In this document: positions 1 to 9,312 of the stretch, in pieces | Layout: each line of letters opens with the position of its first letter | Position numbering within the stretch: the first letter of the stretch is position 1 | From: Streptomyces sp. NBC_01788 | Lineage (GTDB): Bacteria > Actinomycetota > Actinomycetes > Streptomycetales > Streptomycetaceae | DNA: 64,000 nt | Assembly (NCBI RefSeq): GCF_035917575.1 | Contig: NZ_CP109090.1 | Span: forward strand, 4,898,001 to 4,962,000 | Direction: 5' to 3' | Notes under the pieces: model-generated | What the model was told of the DNA's origin: nothing | What the model saw: only the letters and a program-made list of their open reading frames with translations | Database searches by the model: none | Program-made: the position numbers and the translations under genes

Positions 1-243
1 TCCCTTGTCGCATCGCTGTACGCAGGACTCCTCCGGAAAACCCTAGTCCTCCCATGTGGCCAAGGTCTCTGTGAGGGCGTGCTGCGACGCACTTCGTTTC
101 TTTGTGGAGTCCCTACGAATGGCCCAATGATTCTTTGCCGGTGGCAGAACTCTTGTCCCCGGGTTTACCCGTTAGTAGCGTTCAGGATGTCTCGGAAGTA
201 CTCGCGGTAACAGGGCTCCGCGCGGAGCGGCAGGCGGAAGTGG

Positions 244-843
244 GTGGGACCCGTGGTGCGCAGACCGGTGGCGTGGGTGGTGGCGCTCGTGCTCTTCGCG
301 GAGGCGTTCGGCGTGGCTGCGCTGAACTGGTTCCTCGGGATGGTCGTGCACAGGCAGAAGATGTCCCTGGCCGGCCTGGATCCGAACGTCATGTCGACCT
401 CGTCGAAGGCCGGGGGTCTGGTCTTCGGCCTCTACTTCGCCCTGTGCGGCGTTGTCGCCCTGCTCGTGGCGCTACGGGGCCACCGCCCGGCCGGCGCCGG
501 GCGCGTCCTGCTGATCAGCGCGGCCGTGGTGCACGGCCTCCTCGGCGCGTTCGCCTGGGGGCTGGTGGGCCGGCGGGCGTTCCTGTTCATGGTGGTGGTG
601 CTCGGCCTCATCGTGCTGCTGCTGATGACGCACGACCATGAGGAGGGCCCGGCGGGCGAGGCGCGGGACGGCCGTTCCACGGACGCGGGTGGCCCCGAGG
701 CCGAAGCCACCCCCGGCTCCGAAGCCACTCCCGGCACCGGGAGGACCGCCGGTCCGCCGGTGCTCGGGAAGCAGACGGATCATGTCCATGAGGCGCCGCC
801 CACGCCTCTCACCCCTCCTCCGGCCGAGGCCCGTACCCCCTGA
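244..843 (+). CDS. four-helix membrane protein with acidic Pro-rich tail
   Basis: Small integral membrane protein of unknown function, 199 aa from a GTG start. Four hydrophobic segments are visible at about residues 9-30, 57-78, 86-107 and 111-129. A hydrophilic, acidic, Pro/Ala/Glu/Thr-rich tail of about 70 residues follows and ends the protein. Two in-frame GTGs just downstream (codons 4 and 5) are alternative starts. Its stop codon abuts the convergent maf stop inside the palindrome TGATCA at 841-846. No catalytic motif is visible. The position beside the propionyl-CoA carboxylase cluster matches a conserved Streptomyces arrangement, but nothing links it to that pathway. Confidence 0.8.
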   Translation: MGPVVRRPVAWVVALVLFAEAFGVAALNWFLGMVVHRQKMSLAGLDPNVMSTSSKAGGLVFGLYFALCGVVALLVALRGHRPAGAGRVLLISAAVVHGLLGAFAWGLVGRRAFLFMVVVLGLIVLLLMTHDHEEGPAGEARDGRSTDAGGPEAEATPGSEATPGTGRTAGPPVLGKQTDHVHEAPPTPLTPPPAEARTP

Positions 844-1464
844 TCAGCCCGCGGTCGGCGCCCACAATTCGGTGATGCCCACGCCGAGTTCGGCCAGCAG
901 GCGGCGGACCAGGGGCAGGCTGATGCCGATGACGTTGCCGTGGTCGCCGTCGATGCCGTCGATGAAGGGCGCCGAACGGCCGTCCAGGGTGAAGGCGCCG
1001 GCCACGTACAGGGGCTCGCCCGAGGCGACGTACGCGGCGATCTCTTCGTCGGTCGGTTCACCGAAGCGGACGACGGTGGAGGCGGTGGCAGCGGCGTGCC
1101 GCCCGCTTTCCGTGTCCCAGACGCAGTGCCCGGTCTGCAGGGTGCCGACCCGGCCGCGCATCGCCTTCCAACGGGCGGTGGCCTCCTCGGCGTCGGCGGG
1201 CTTGCCGAGGGCGTGGCCGTCGAGGTCGAGCACGGAGTCGCAGCCGATCACGAGCGCGCCCCGGACCTCCGGGCGGGCCGCCACCACGGAGGCCTTCGCC
1301 TCGGCGAGGGCGAGCGCGAGTTCGGCGGGGGTGGGCGCGGTGACCGCGTCCTCGTCGACGCCGCTCACGACGACCTCCGGGTCGAGTCCGGCCTGCCGGA
1401 GCAGCCCGAGCCGGGCGGGGGACTGGGAGGCGAGCACGAGTCGGCGGCGCGGCTGGTCTGTCAT
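844..1464 (-). CDS. maf: Maf-family nucleoside triphosphate pyrophosphatase
   Basis: House-cleaning NTP pyrophosphatase that hydrolyses non-canonical or excess nucleotides such as dTTP/UTP or modified bases, 206 aa. The N-terminal family signature [18 protein letters not shown] is present (Maf substrate loop S-x-S-x-R-x-x-L-L). It is followed by VSGVDEDAV, the GCDSVL segment with the catalytic Asp, and a C-terminal [18 protein letters not shown] segment typical of the fold. The ATG at 1464 was preferred over an upstream ATG at 1500 because the family starts shortly before the LVLASxSP strand. It is the last gene of the minus-strand pccB-accE-mmpB-maf run. Confidence 0.93.
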   Translation of the reverse strand: MTDQPRRRLVLASQSPARLGLLRQAGLDPEVVVSGVDEDAVTAPTPAELALALAEAKASVVAARPEVRGALVIGCDSVLDLDGHALGKPADAEEATARWKAMRGRVGTLQTGHCVWDTESGRHAAATASTVVRFGEPTDEEIAAYVASGEPLYVAGAFTLDGRSAPFIDGIDGDHGNVIGISLPLVRRLLAELGVGITELWAPTAG

Positions 1465-1496
1465 ACGGTCAGCGTATCGGCGGCGGCTGCTCCGCC

Positions 1497-1625
1497 TCAC
1501 CTCATGCCGATCACGAACATGGCCAGCACCATGGCCAGCGCCATGAAAATGCCGAGCCGCCGCAACATGTCCTGCATGTCACGCAGTTCCTTCGGCGGCT
1601 CGTTCTCGGGGTCGGACCACAGCAT
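1497..1625 (-). CDS. mmpB: MmpB-like 42-aa morphogenic membrane protein
   Basis: A 42-codon gene. The protein begins [20 protein letters not shown], followed by one hydrophobic, Met/Ala-rich helix (about residues 25-41) ending in GMR. The layout is a short charged N-terminus plus a single C-terminal membrane span. This matches what I know of the Streptomyces MmpB family, which sits between accE and maf. A G-run immediately precedes the ATG as a possible ribosome-binding site, although the spacing is very tight. It lies in the same strand run as accE and pccB. The family name is from memory of annotated Streptomyces genomes; the biochemical role is not known to me. Confidence 0.75.
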   Translation of the reverse strand: MLWSDPENEPPKELRDMQDMLRRLGIFMALAMVLAMFVIGMR

Positions 1626-1702
1626 CCCCCGATCGTGCGACCTGGGTGGCGCCGCGCGCCTGAGTACGCGTACTCAACTTCTGGCCGGCGCCCGGCCCGG
1701 GC

Positions 1703-1912
1703 TCAGCCCGGCCAGTAGGTCCGGGCCCAGGCGGTCGCTCCCGGCGACGGCACCCGCCGCGCGGCGATCCGCGACGGATCGGACCACGAGTCCCGGTGGC
1801 CGGGGGCCGCGCCGGACGGCGCATCCGCGGCCGCCACGGCGCGGGCCCGGACCACCGCCAGGGCGGCGGCAAGCTCCTCCGGGGTCGGGTTGCCTCGTAC
1901 GACCTTGATCAC
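1703..1912 (-). CDS. accE: acyl-CoA carboxylase epsilon subunit
   Basis: Small 69-aa epsilon subunit that binds and stimulates the beta (carboxyltransferase) subunit of actinobacterial acyl-CoA carboxylases. The sequence starts MIKVVRGNPTPEELAAALAV, the typical family opening (I-x-V-x-x-G-x-P-x-x-E-E-L-A-A-L). It ends with a Trp-rich segment (SWSDPSRIAAR...WARTYWPG). It begins with GTG preceded by AGGAG. It starts only 9 nt after the pccB stop, so the two are co-transcribed and very probably translationally linked, consistent with a fixed subunit ratio. Confidence 0.95.
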   Translation of the reverse strand: MIKVVRGNPTPEELAAALAVVRARAVAAADAPSGAAPGHRDSWSDPSRIAARRVPSPGATAWARTYWPG

Positions 1913-1921
1913 AGCGGCTCC

Positions 1922-3523
<1,602 letters not shown>

Positions 3524-3634
3524 CGGGATCGCGGCTCCCTGCCTGCTCACAAGGGGGGACGGTTACTCATCCGTAGCGTAGTAGGGGGTCCGCCGATCGG
3601 CAGTGCGGCGTTTCCCACACCTAGGGTGGCTTGC

Positions 3635-4558
3635 ATGACGCCGCGAGATGCAGCAGACGACAACCCCGGCAACGAGCCGCACGACAGCCGCTGGTCCGAC
3701 CTGGACCGCCCGCCCCTGAACGCCGGTTCGCTGCGGCGCGGCCTGGTGCGGGCGGGCGGGCTGTGGTCCGAGGTGGACGTGGTGGGGAGCACCGGCTCCA
3801 CCAACACGGACCTGGTGGCCCGGGCCGCCGCGGGGAAGGCGGCCGAGGGAGCCGTCCTGGTCGCCGAGGAGCAGACCTCCGCCCGGGGCCGCCTGGACCG
3901 CCGGTGGACGGCGCCGCCCCGCTCCGGCCTGTTCTTCTCGGTGCTGCTGCGGCCCGGTGAGGTGGACGTGGCCCGCTGGGGCTGGCTGCCGCTGCTCACC
4001 GGCGTCGCGGTGGCCACGGGCCTGTCCCGGGCCGCCGGGGTCGACACGGCGCTGAAGTGGCCGAACGACCTGCTGGTGACCTCCCCCAAGCACTCCGGCA
4101 AGCTCCGTGCAGGGGGGACCCCCATCGGCGAGGAACGCAAGGCCGGCGGCATCCTGGCCGAGCGGGCCGGCGCGGACGCGGTGGTCATCGGCATCGGCAT
4201 CAACGTCTCGCTGCGGCAGGACGAACTCCCGGTCCCGCAGGCCGGCTCCCTCGCGCTCGCCGGAGCCGTGAGCACCGACCGCGATCCGCTGCTGCGGTCG
4301 GTCCTCCGCTCCCTGGAGGACTGGTACGGCCGGTGGCGGGCGGTGGGAGGCGACGCGGCCGCGAGCGGTCTCCAGGAGACGTACGCGGCGGGCTGTGCGA
4401 CGCTCGGCCGGATGGTCCGGGCGGAACTGCCGGGCGACCGGTCGGTGGTCGGGGAAGCCGTCGCGGTGGACGGGGACGGCCGTCTGGTCATCGCCACCGA
4501 GGAGGGTGTGCAGGAGCCGGTCGGCGCGGGCGACATCGTGCATCTGCGCCCCGCGTGA
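3635..4558 (+). CDS. birA: biotin--[acyl-CoA carboxylase] ligase
   Basis: Attaches biotin to the biotin-carrier domain of acyl-CoA carboxylases, via biotinyl-AMP, 307 aa. Visible motifs are VGSTGSTNTDLVARA (biotin-binding Ser/Thr-Asn region), ARGRLDRRWTAPPRSGLFFSVLLRP (biotinyl-AMP loop), ALKWPNDLLV (catalytic Lys and Asp) and KAGGILAE...VIGIGINV. A C-terminal SH3-like domain ends around VGAGDIVHLRP. There is no N-terminal helix-turn-helix, so this is a monofunctional ligase rather than a BirA repressor. It is divergently oriented from pccB with about 110 bp between the starts, placing enzyme and modifier together. Confidence 0.95.
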   Translation: MTPRDAADDNPGNEPHDSRWSDLDRPPLNAGSLRRGLVRAGGLWSEVDVVGSTGSTNTDLVARAAAGKAAEGAVLVAEEQTSARGRLDRRWTAPPRSGLFFSVLLRPGEVDVARWGWLPLLTGVAVATGLSRAAGVDTALKWPNDLLVTSPKHSGKLRAGGTPIGEERKAGGILAERAGADAVVIGIGINVSLRQDELPVPQAGSLALAGAVSTDRDPLLRSVLRSLEDWYGRWRAVGGDAAASGLQETYAAGCATLGRMVRAELPGDRSVVGEAVAVDGDGRLVIATEEGVQEPVGAGDIVHLRPA

Positions 4559-4807
4559 ACCGTCCGGCGGGGGCGTGCGGGATGCCCGCCGCGGCCGTGC
4601 GCGGTCACGGTGGGCGCGGGCGCCGGTCCGCGGTCCCCGCACCCGGTGACGCCGGTGCGGGTGCCGGAACAGCGCCGGTCAGCTCCACCCCGGGCCGCAC
4701 ACGCGGCTCCGCTCTCGGCGGAACCTGACGGAGTGAGCTGGCGCACACCTGCCGTAGAGTTGAGGCCGGTCGATACCTGACCGTGGCAGATCGGAAGGGC
4801 AGCAGGC

Positions 4808-5971
4808 GTGACCGTCGACGACACGGGCTCCGGCGCGGACGCGGACGGCCCGGAGGAGCCTCCGCCATTCTCGTCCTCGCACGAGCAGGAGGACCCGGAC
4901 GCCGCCGACTCCGGCGCACACCCTCTCGCGCTGCGCCTCGAACAGCTCATCCTGGGCGCGGAGCGGCGCTACACCCCGTTCCAGGCGGCCCGCAGCGCCG
5001 GCGTCTCCATGGAGCTGGCCTCACGCTTCTGGCGGGCCATGGGCTTCGCGGACATAGGCCAGGCCAGGGCGCTCACGGAGGCCGACGTGCTGGCCCTGCG
5101 GCGGCTCGCGGGTCTGGTCGAGGCGGGGCTGCTCAGCGAGGCCATGGCGGTGCAGGTGGCCCGGTCCACCGGGCAGACCACCGCCCGTCTGGCCGAATGG
5201 CAGATGGACTCCTTCCTGGAGGGCCTGACCGAGTCGCCCGAGCCCGGTATGACCCGCACGGAGGTGACGTACCCGATCGTCGAGCTGCTGCTGCCCGAGC
5301 TGGAGGAGTTCCTGGTCTACGTCTGGCGCCGCCAGCTCGCCGCCTCGGCCGGCCGGGTCGTGCAGGCCGCCGACGACGAGGAGATGGTCGACCGGCGGCT
5401 GGCCGTGGGCTTCGCGGACCTCGTCGGCTTCACCCGGCTGACCCGCCGCATGGAGGAGGAGGAGCTCGGCGAGCTCGTCGAGGCGTTCGAGACGACCTCG
5501 GCCGACCTCGTGGCCGCGCGCGGCGGACGGCTCATCAAGACGCTCGGCGACGAGGTGCTGTACGCCGCCGACGACGCCGGCACGGCGGCGGACATCGCGC
5601 TGCGGCTGGTCGAGACGATGGCCCACGACGAGACGATGCCGGAGCTGCGCGTGGGCATGGCGTTCGGCACGGTCACCACCCGTATGGGCGATGTGTTCGG
5701 CACCACCGTCAACCTCGCCTCCCGGCTCACCTCGATAGCTCCGCGCGACGCCGTCCTGGTGGACAGCGCCTTCGCCGAGGAGCTGATCCGCACCGGGGAC
5801 GCCCCGGCGTCCGAGGCGGAGGCGGCCGAGGCCGCGGCGACGGCGGAGAAGGAGGGCGAGGAGCCGCCGGTGTACCGGTTCGCCCTTCAGCCGATGTGGC
5901 AGCGCCCGGTGCGCGGTCTGGGCGTGGTCGAGCCCTGGCTGCTCACCCGGCGCAACGGCGGGCCCGCGTAA
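4808..5971 (+). CDS. cya: class III adenylate cyclase
   Basis: Makes cAMP from ATP; 387 aa from a GTG start with AAGGG upstream. The acidic N-terminus (residues 1-40) is followed by a helical, MerR-like region (about 45-190: YTPFQAARSAGVSMELASRFWRAMG) probably used in regulation. A C-terminal class III catalytic domain begins near AVGFADLVGFTRLTRRM, which carries the first metal Asp. IKTLGDEVLYAA carries the substrate Lys and second metal Asp. TVNLASRL holds the transition-state Asn/Arg pair. There are no transmembrane segments, so it is a soluble, single-domain homodimeric cyclase like the one required for spore germination in S. coelicolor. The gene follows birA after a 250-bp gap. Confidence 0.92.
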   Translation: MTVDDTGSGADADGPEEPPPFSSSHEQEDPDAADSGAHPLALRLEQLILGAERRYTPFQAARSAGVSMELASRFWRAMGFADIGQARALTEADVLALRRLAGLVEAGLLSEAMAVQVARSTGQTTARLAEWQMDSFLEGLTESPEPGMTRTEVTYPIVELLLPELEEFLVYVWRRQLAASAGRVVQAADDEEMVDRRLAVGFADLVGFTRLTRRMEEEELGELVEAFETTSADLVAARGGRLIKTLGDEVLYAADDAGTAADIALRLVETMAHDETMPELRVGMAFGTVTTRMGDVFGTTVNLASRLTSIAPRDAVLVDSAFAEELIRTGDAPASEAEAAEAAATAEKEGEEPPVYRFALQPMWQRPVRGLGVVEPWLLTRRNGGPA

Positions 5972-5990
5972 CCGACTGTCGCGGCCCGGT

Positions 5991-6704
5991 TCAGCGGGCG
6001 GGTCCGGCCCCGACGCACAGCCCGATGATCGGCAGACACAGGCCGCCGCTTCCGCCGGAGGGCGGGGCCGGGGGCTGCGTGCTCCGGCTCGGGGTCGGTG
6101 CGGGGTGCGGAGCCGGGGCCGGGGCCGTGGTGGCGGACGGCCGTGGCGCGTCCGCGGTGGGATCCGGGTGTTCCGGCGGGTCCGCGTCCTCGAGGTCCTC
6201 GGGAGGCGCCGAGGGAACGGTCGTGGTCTCCGGGAGCGCCGAGGGCCCCGCCGCGGCCGCCGGGGACGGGGGCGCCGTCGGCACGGCGCCCGACTCCGCG
6301 ACCGGTGCGGCGCTCACCCCGCCCAGGGCGACGTCCGCCGAGGGCGCGGCGCTCGTACGGGGCGCGGTGGAGGCGCCGGTGGGGGTTCCGGCGGAGCGGC
6401 CGGAGCCGTTGCCCTGGATCGCGTGGGGCTCCGCCTCGGCGGTGCCCGGACCGCCGAGCCCGGACTCGGGCGCCAGCCGTACGAGGCTCAGCACACCGGC
6501 GGCCACCGCGAGCCCTCCGGCGGCCAGCAGCGCCCTGCGGGGCCGGCGCCTGCGGTGCCGCCCGCGGGCGCCGGGGCCCCACTGCGCGCGGGCGGTCTCC
6601 TCCGCGGCGTCGCCGCCGCCCCCGCCCGTCCCGTCTATGCCTGTCTTGTCGTCGTTGTCGTTGTTGTCGGCGGATTGCCGGACTGTGGCCGTGTGCGTCG
6701 TCAT
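5991..6704 (-). CDS. membrane-anchored Pro/Ala-rich extracytoplasmic protein
   Basis: Protein of 237 aa with an acidic, Asn/Asp/Gly-rich N-terminus, then a basic stretch (RGRHRRRRPRRALLAAGG). One hydrophobic segment follows at about residues 58-78, acting as a signal anchor. The remaining roughly 155 residues are low complexity (Ala, Pro, Ser, Thr, Gly) and end in a short Gly/Cys-containing tail (GGLCLPIIGLCVG). The two C-terminal Cys could form a disulfide. The topology suggests an N-in protein with a flexible extracellular stalk. No enzymatic domain is recognisable. It is convergent with cya (19 bp between stops) and divergent from the enoyl-CoA hydratase. Confidence 0.75.
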   Translation of the reverse strand: MTTHTATVRQSADNNDNDDKTGIDGTGGGGGDAAEETARAQWGPGARGRHRRRRPRRALLAAGGLAVAAGVLSLVRLAPESGLGGPGTAEAEPHAIQGNGSGRSAGTPTGASTAPRTSAAPSADVALGGVSAAPVAESGAVPTAPPSPAAAAGPSALPETTTVPSAPPEDLEDADPPEHPDPTADAPRPSATTAPAPAPHPAPTPSRSTQPPAPPSGGSGGLCLPIIGLCVGAGPAR

Positions 6705-6903
6705 CGCCGTCCTCCCCGATGCGCTCGCGCCCCCCGATGCGCCATGGCGGACGCACGTTATGCGCTCTCCTGGGGGTTCGGCGGGAGTTGGGCGGGGATG
6801 TCACTCGAACGGGGTGCCGGGTCTCGACAACGGGGCCGCGCCTGTAACCCGTCCGCCCTTCCCCCGGCGCGGGCCCTGCTGCGATGATCGGGCCTGGTTT
6901 CTT

Positions 6904-6927
6904 GTTAACCCACGTTAACCAGGAGGG
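6904..6927 (+). promoter_or_regulatory. two GTTAAC palindromes abutting the ribosome-binding site
   Basis: GTTAACCCACGTTAACC contains two perfect GTTAAC palindromes at 6904-6909 and 6914-6919, one helical turn apart (10 bp). They are immediately followed by the strong Shine-Dalgarno AGGAGGG (6921-6927) of the enoyl-CoA hydratase at 6932. The arrangement looks like a repressor site covering the start region of the mRNA or a leaderless-proximal promoter. The binding protein is unknown. Confidence 0.45.
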
Positions 6928-6931
6928 TGTC

Positions 6932-7726
6932 ATGACCGAGGAGCGGTTCGGCGAGTTCGTGCTGGTGCGGCGGCACGAGTACGTCGCGGAGCTCGTCCTG
7001 GACCGGCCCAAGGCGATGAACGCCGTGTCCACGGACATGGCGCGGTCGATCGCCACGGCCTGTGCGGCGCTCGCCGCCGACCGGGACGCGCGCGTGGTCG
7101 TCCTGACGTCCTCGCACGAGCGGGCGTTCTGCGTCGGGGCCGACCTGAAGGAGCGCAACTCCTTCAGCGACGCCGACCTGGTGCGCCAGCGCCCGGTCGC
7201 ACGCGGGGCGTACACCGGCGTGCTGGAGTTGCCCATGCCGACGATCGCCGCGGTGCACGGGTTCGCACTCGGCGGCGGCTTCGAGCTGGCCCTGTCCTGC
7301 GATGTGATCGTGGCCGACCGTACGGCCGTGGTGGGGCTGCCGGAGGTCTCGGTGGGGGTGATCCCCGGCGGCGGCGGTACGCAGCTGCTGCCCCGGCGGG
7401 TGGGTGCCGCCCGGGCCGCCGAGCTGGTCTTCACGGCGCGCCGGCTGGAGGCGCCGGAGGCGGCCGAGCTGGGCCTCGTGGACCGGCTGGTGGACGAGGG
7501 CCGTGACCGCGAGGAGGCCCTGGAGCTGGCCTCCCGGATGGCGGCGAACTCTCCGATCGGGTTGCGCGCCGCCAAGCGCGCGCTGCGACTCGGCCACGGC
7601 CTCGACCTCCGGGCCGGCCTGGAGGTCGAGGACGCGGCCTGGCGCTCGGTCGCCTTCTCGGCGGACCGCGCGGAGGGAGTGGCGGCCTTCAACGAGAAGC
7701 GCCGTCCCCAGTGGCCGGGGGAGTGA
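6932..7726 (+). CDS. enoyl-CoA hydratase/isomerase (crotonase) family
   Basis: Hydrates 2-enoyl-CoA thioesters, or catalyses a related crotonase reaction, in fatty-acid or amino-acid degradation; 264 aa. The family hallmarks are in order: ELVLDRPKAMNAVS, SHERAFCVGADLKE (oxyanion-hole strand), AAVHGFALGGGFELALSCDVIVA (CoA site and second oxyanion hole) and LPEVSVGVIPGGGGTQLLPRRVG. The catalytic-Glu region GGGTQ and the E in LPEV are both present, so it should be active. The ATG at 6932 has an ideal AGGAGGG 5 nt away; an upstream in-frame ATG at 6884 would run through the GTTAAC repeats and is less likely. The exact substrate cannot be read from sequence. Confidence 0.93.
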   Translation: MTEERFGEFVLVRRHEYVAELVLDRPKAMNAVSTDMARSIATACAALAADRDARVVVLTSSHERAFCVGADLKERNSFSDADLVRQRPVARGAYTGVLELPMPTIAAVHGFALGGGFELALSCDVIVADRTAVVGLPEVSVGVIPGGGGTQLLPRRVGAARAAELVFTARRLEAPEAAELGLVDRLVDEGRDREEALELASRMAANSPIGLRAAKRALRLGHGLDLRAGLEVEDAAWRSVAFSADRAEGVAAFNEKRRPQWPGE

Positions 7727-8070
7727 CCACCCCCTGACGAGAGGGACCGGTCCGGGAGCCGCCGGCCCCGGAGGAGGCCGCTGTATCCGCGAACCCCGGC
7801 CGGCTTGCCCCCCCCGCCCCCGCCCCCGTCCCCGCCGCTCGCCGCGCCCGCCGGACCGCCCGACCGTCGCGGTCGGCGGGTGGGCGGCGACCGCCCGGCC
7901 CCCCGGGCCGGAAGCCGTCGGCCCCGCGCCTGTGGGGCCCAGCGGCGCCGCCGGTTGCCGGGCGGCGGCCGGGGTTGCCGTCAGGTCCGTACCACGGGAG
8001 CCGCCGGTCCCGGTGTGTCTTCACGTGGGCCAATGTCTCGATTCGGGCGAAACATCCCTAGCCTGGGGTG
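7727..8070. other. gene-free spacer before the diguanylate cyclase
   Basis: About 340 bp of very GC-rich sequence with C- and CCG-rich runs (7806-7860). I see no coding frame with plausible codon use or start. The last 70 bp are less GC-rich (TGTCTTCACGTGGGCC, then ATGTCTCG) and probably hold the promoter of the downstream GGDEF gene. Confidence 0.5.
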
Positions 8071-9222
8071 ATGGGCGAGAACAGGCGGCTGGCGGCCGTG
8101 GTGGCGTTGGCGCAGGGGATGGCCGCGGCGCAGACCTCGCGTGAGTCGTGGCGGGCGGCCGCGCTCGGTGCGTGCCGGGCGCTGGAGGGGAGTTTCGCCG
8201 CGCTCTCGGTATGGGAGCGCGAGCACGGCCGGCTGCGGGTCCTGGTGAACGTGGGGGACCGGGCCCCGGAGGAGCGGGAGTTCCCGGAGGCCGAGGCCTA
8301 TCCGGTGCACCAGTTCCCGGAGATCACCGAGTTCCTGCACGAGCGGTGGGCCTCGGGCGGTGAACCAGACGCCTGGGTGGAGACCGCCGACGGCGCGGCC
8401 GCGGGCCACCCCGGCTACAGCCACCAGCGCGTGGCCGCGCTGCGCCGGCGCGGGCGCGGCTGCTGCGTGGTCGCGCCGATCGTGCAGCACGGACGCGCCT
8501 GGGGCGAGCTCTACGTCGCCCGCCCGGTCGGCCTCCCCCTCTTCGGCCGCTCCGACGCCGACTTCGCCACCGTGCTGGCCGCCGTGGTCGCCGCCGGGCT
8601 CTCCCAGAGCGAGCGGCTGGAGGAGGCCCGCAGGCTGGCGTTCACGGACGCGCTGACCGGGCTCGCCAACCGCCGTGCCGTCGACGTGATGCTCGACGAG
8701 GCGATCGAGCGGCACCGGCTGGACGGGGTCGCCGTCAGCCTCGTCGTCTGCGACCTCAACGGGCTCAAGCAGGTCAACGACACCCTCGGTCACGCCGTCG
8801 GCGACCGGCTCCTCGAACGGTTCGGCTCCGTGCTGTCGCTGTGCGGCGCGATGGTGCAGGGCGCGCTCGTGGCACGGCTCGGCGGCGACGAGTTCTGCCT
8901 GGTCGCGGTCGGGCCGCCGGCCGACGAGGTGATCAAGGCGGCCGACGAGCTGTGCCGGCGCGCGGCCGAGCTGGAGCTGGGCGAGGGCGTCGCCTGCGGG
9001 GTCGCCTCGACCGAGCACGCGATCGGGCCGGTACCGTCGGCCCGGCGGCTGTTCCGGCTCGCCGACGCCGCCCAGTACCGGGCGAAGGCGCTGCGCGCCG
9101 ACCGGCCCGTGGTCGCGGGTCGTGAGGGCCCGTGGGACCCGGTCGTCCGCCTCGCCGACGCGCCCCCGCCCGTACCGGAGGCCCCGGCGGAGCGGCGCCG
9201 CTTCCGGGGTCGCAGGCCCTGA
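8071..9222 (+). CDS. GAF-GGDEF diguanylate cyclase
   Basis: Synthesises cyclic di-GMP from two GTP; 383 aa, cytoplasmic. Residues about 1-170 form a GAF-like sensory domain with no membrane segment. A short helix leads into the GGDEF domain: FTDALTGLANRRAVD, VCDLNGLKQVNDTLGHAVGDRLLERFG, then the active-site loop with an intact G271-G-D-E-F275 signature. No RxxD inhibitory site is present five residues before the signature, so product inhibition by that route is unlikely. A GTG one codon upstream overlaps the ATG and could be used instead. By position and domain layout it resembles the S. coelicolor GAF-GGDEF protein I recall as CdgE, but I did not verify this. In Streptomyces c-di-GMP acts through BldD and sigma-WhiG/RsiG to time development. 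Confidence 0.92.
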   Translation: MGENRRLAAVVALAQGMAAAQTSRESWRAAALGACRALEGSFAALSVWEREHGRLRVLVNVGDRAPEEREFPEAEAYPVHQFPEITEFLHERWASGGEPDAWVETADGAAAGHPGYSHQRVAALRRRGRGCCVVAPIVQHGRAWGELYVARPVGLPLFGRSDADFATVLAAVVAAGLSQSERLEEARRLAFTDALTGLANRRAVDVMLDEAIERHRLDGVAVSLVVCDLNGLKQVNDTLGHAVGDRLLERFGSVLSLCGAMVQGALVARLGGDEFCLVAVGPPADEVIKAADELCRRAAELELGEGVACGVASTEHAIGPVPSARRLFRLADAAQYRAKALRADRPVVAGREGPWDPVVRLADAPPPVPEAPAERRRFRGRRP

Positions 9223-9312
9223 CCGGCGCCGGGCATCCCGGCCGCGCGCTGTAAGAGTCACTCCCGGCATCCACTAGTGACATCTTCGCATTCACTGCGT
9301 ACGCTCCTGAAT

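Noticed and set aside
1..243. Left-edge region checked for a partial gene
   Set aside because: No frame has plausible codon use; AT-richer patches (near 95-135) look like promoter sequence, but nothing specific can be supported.
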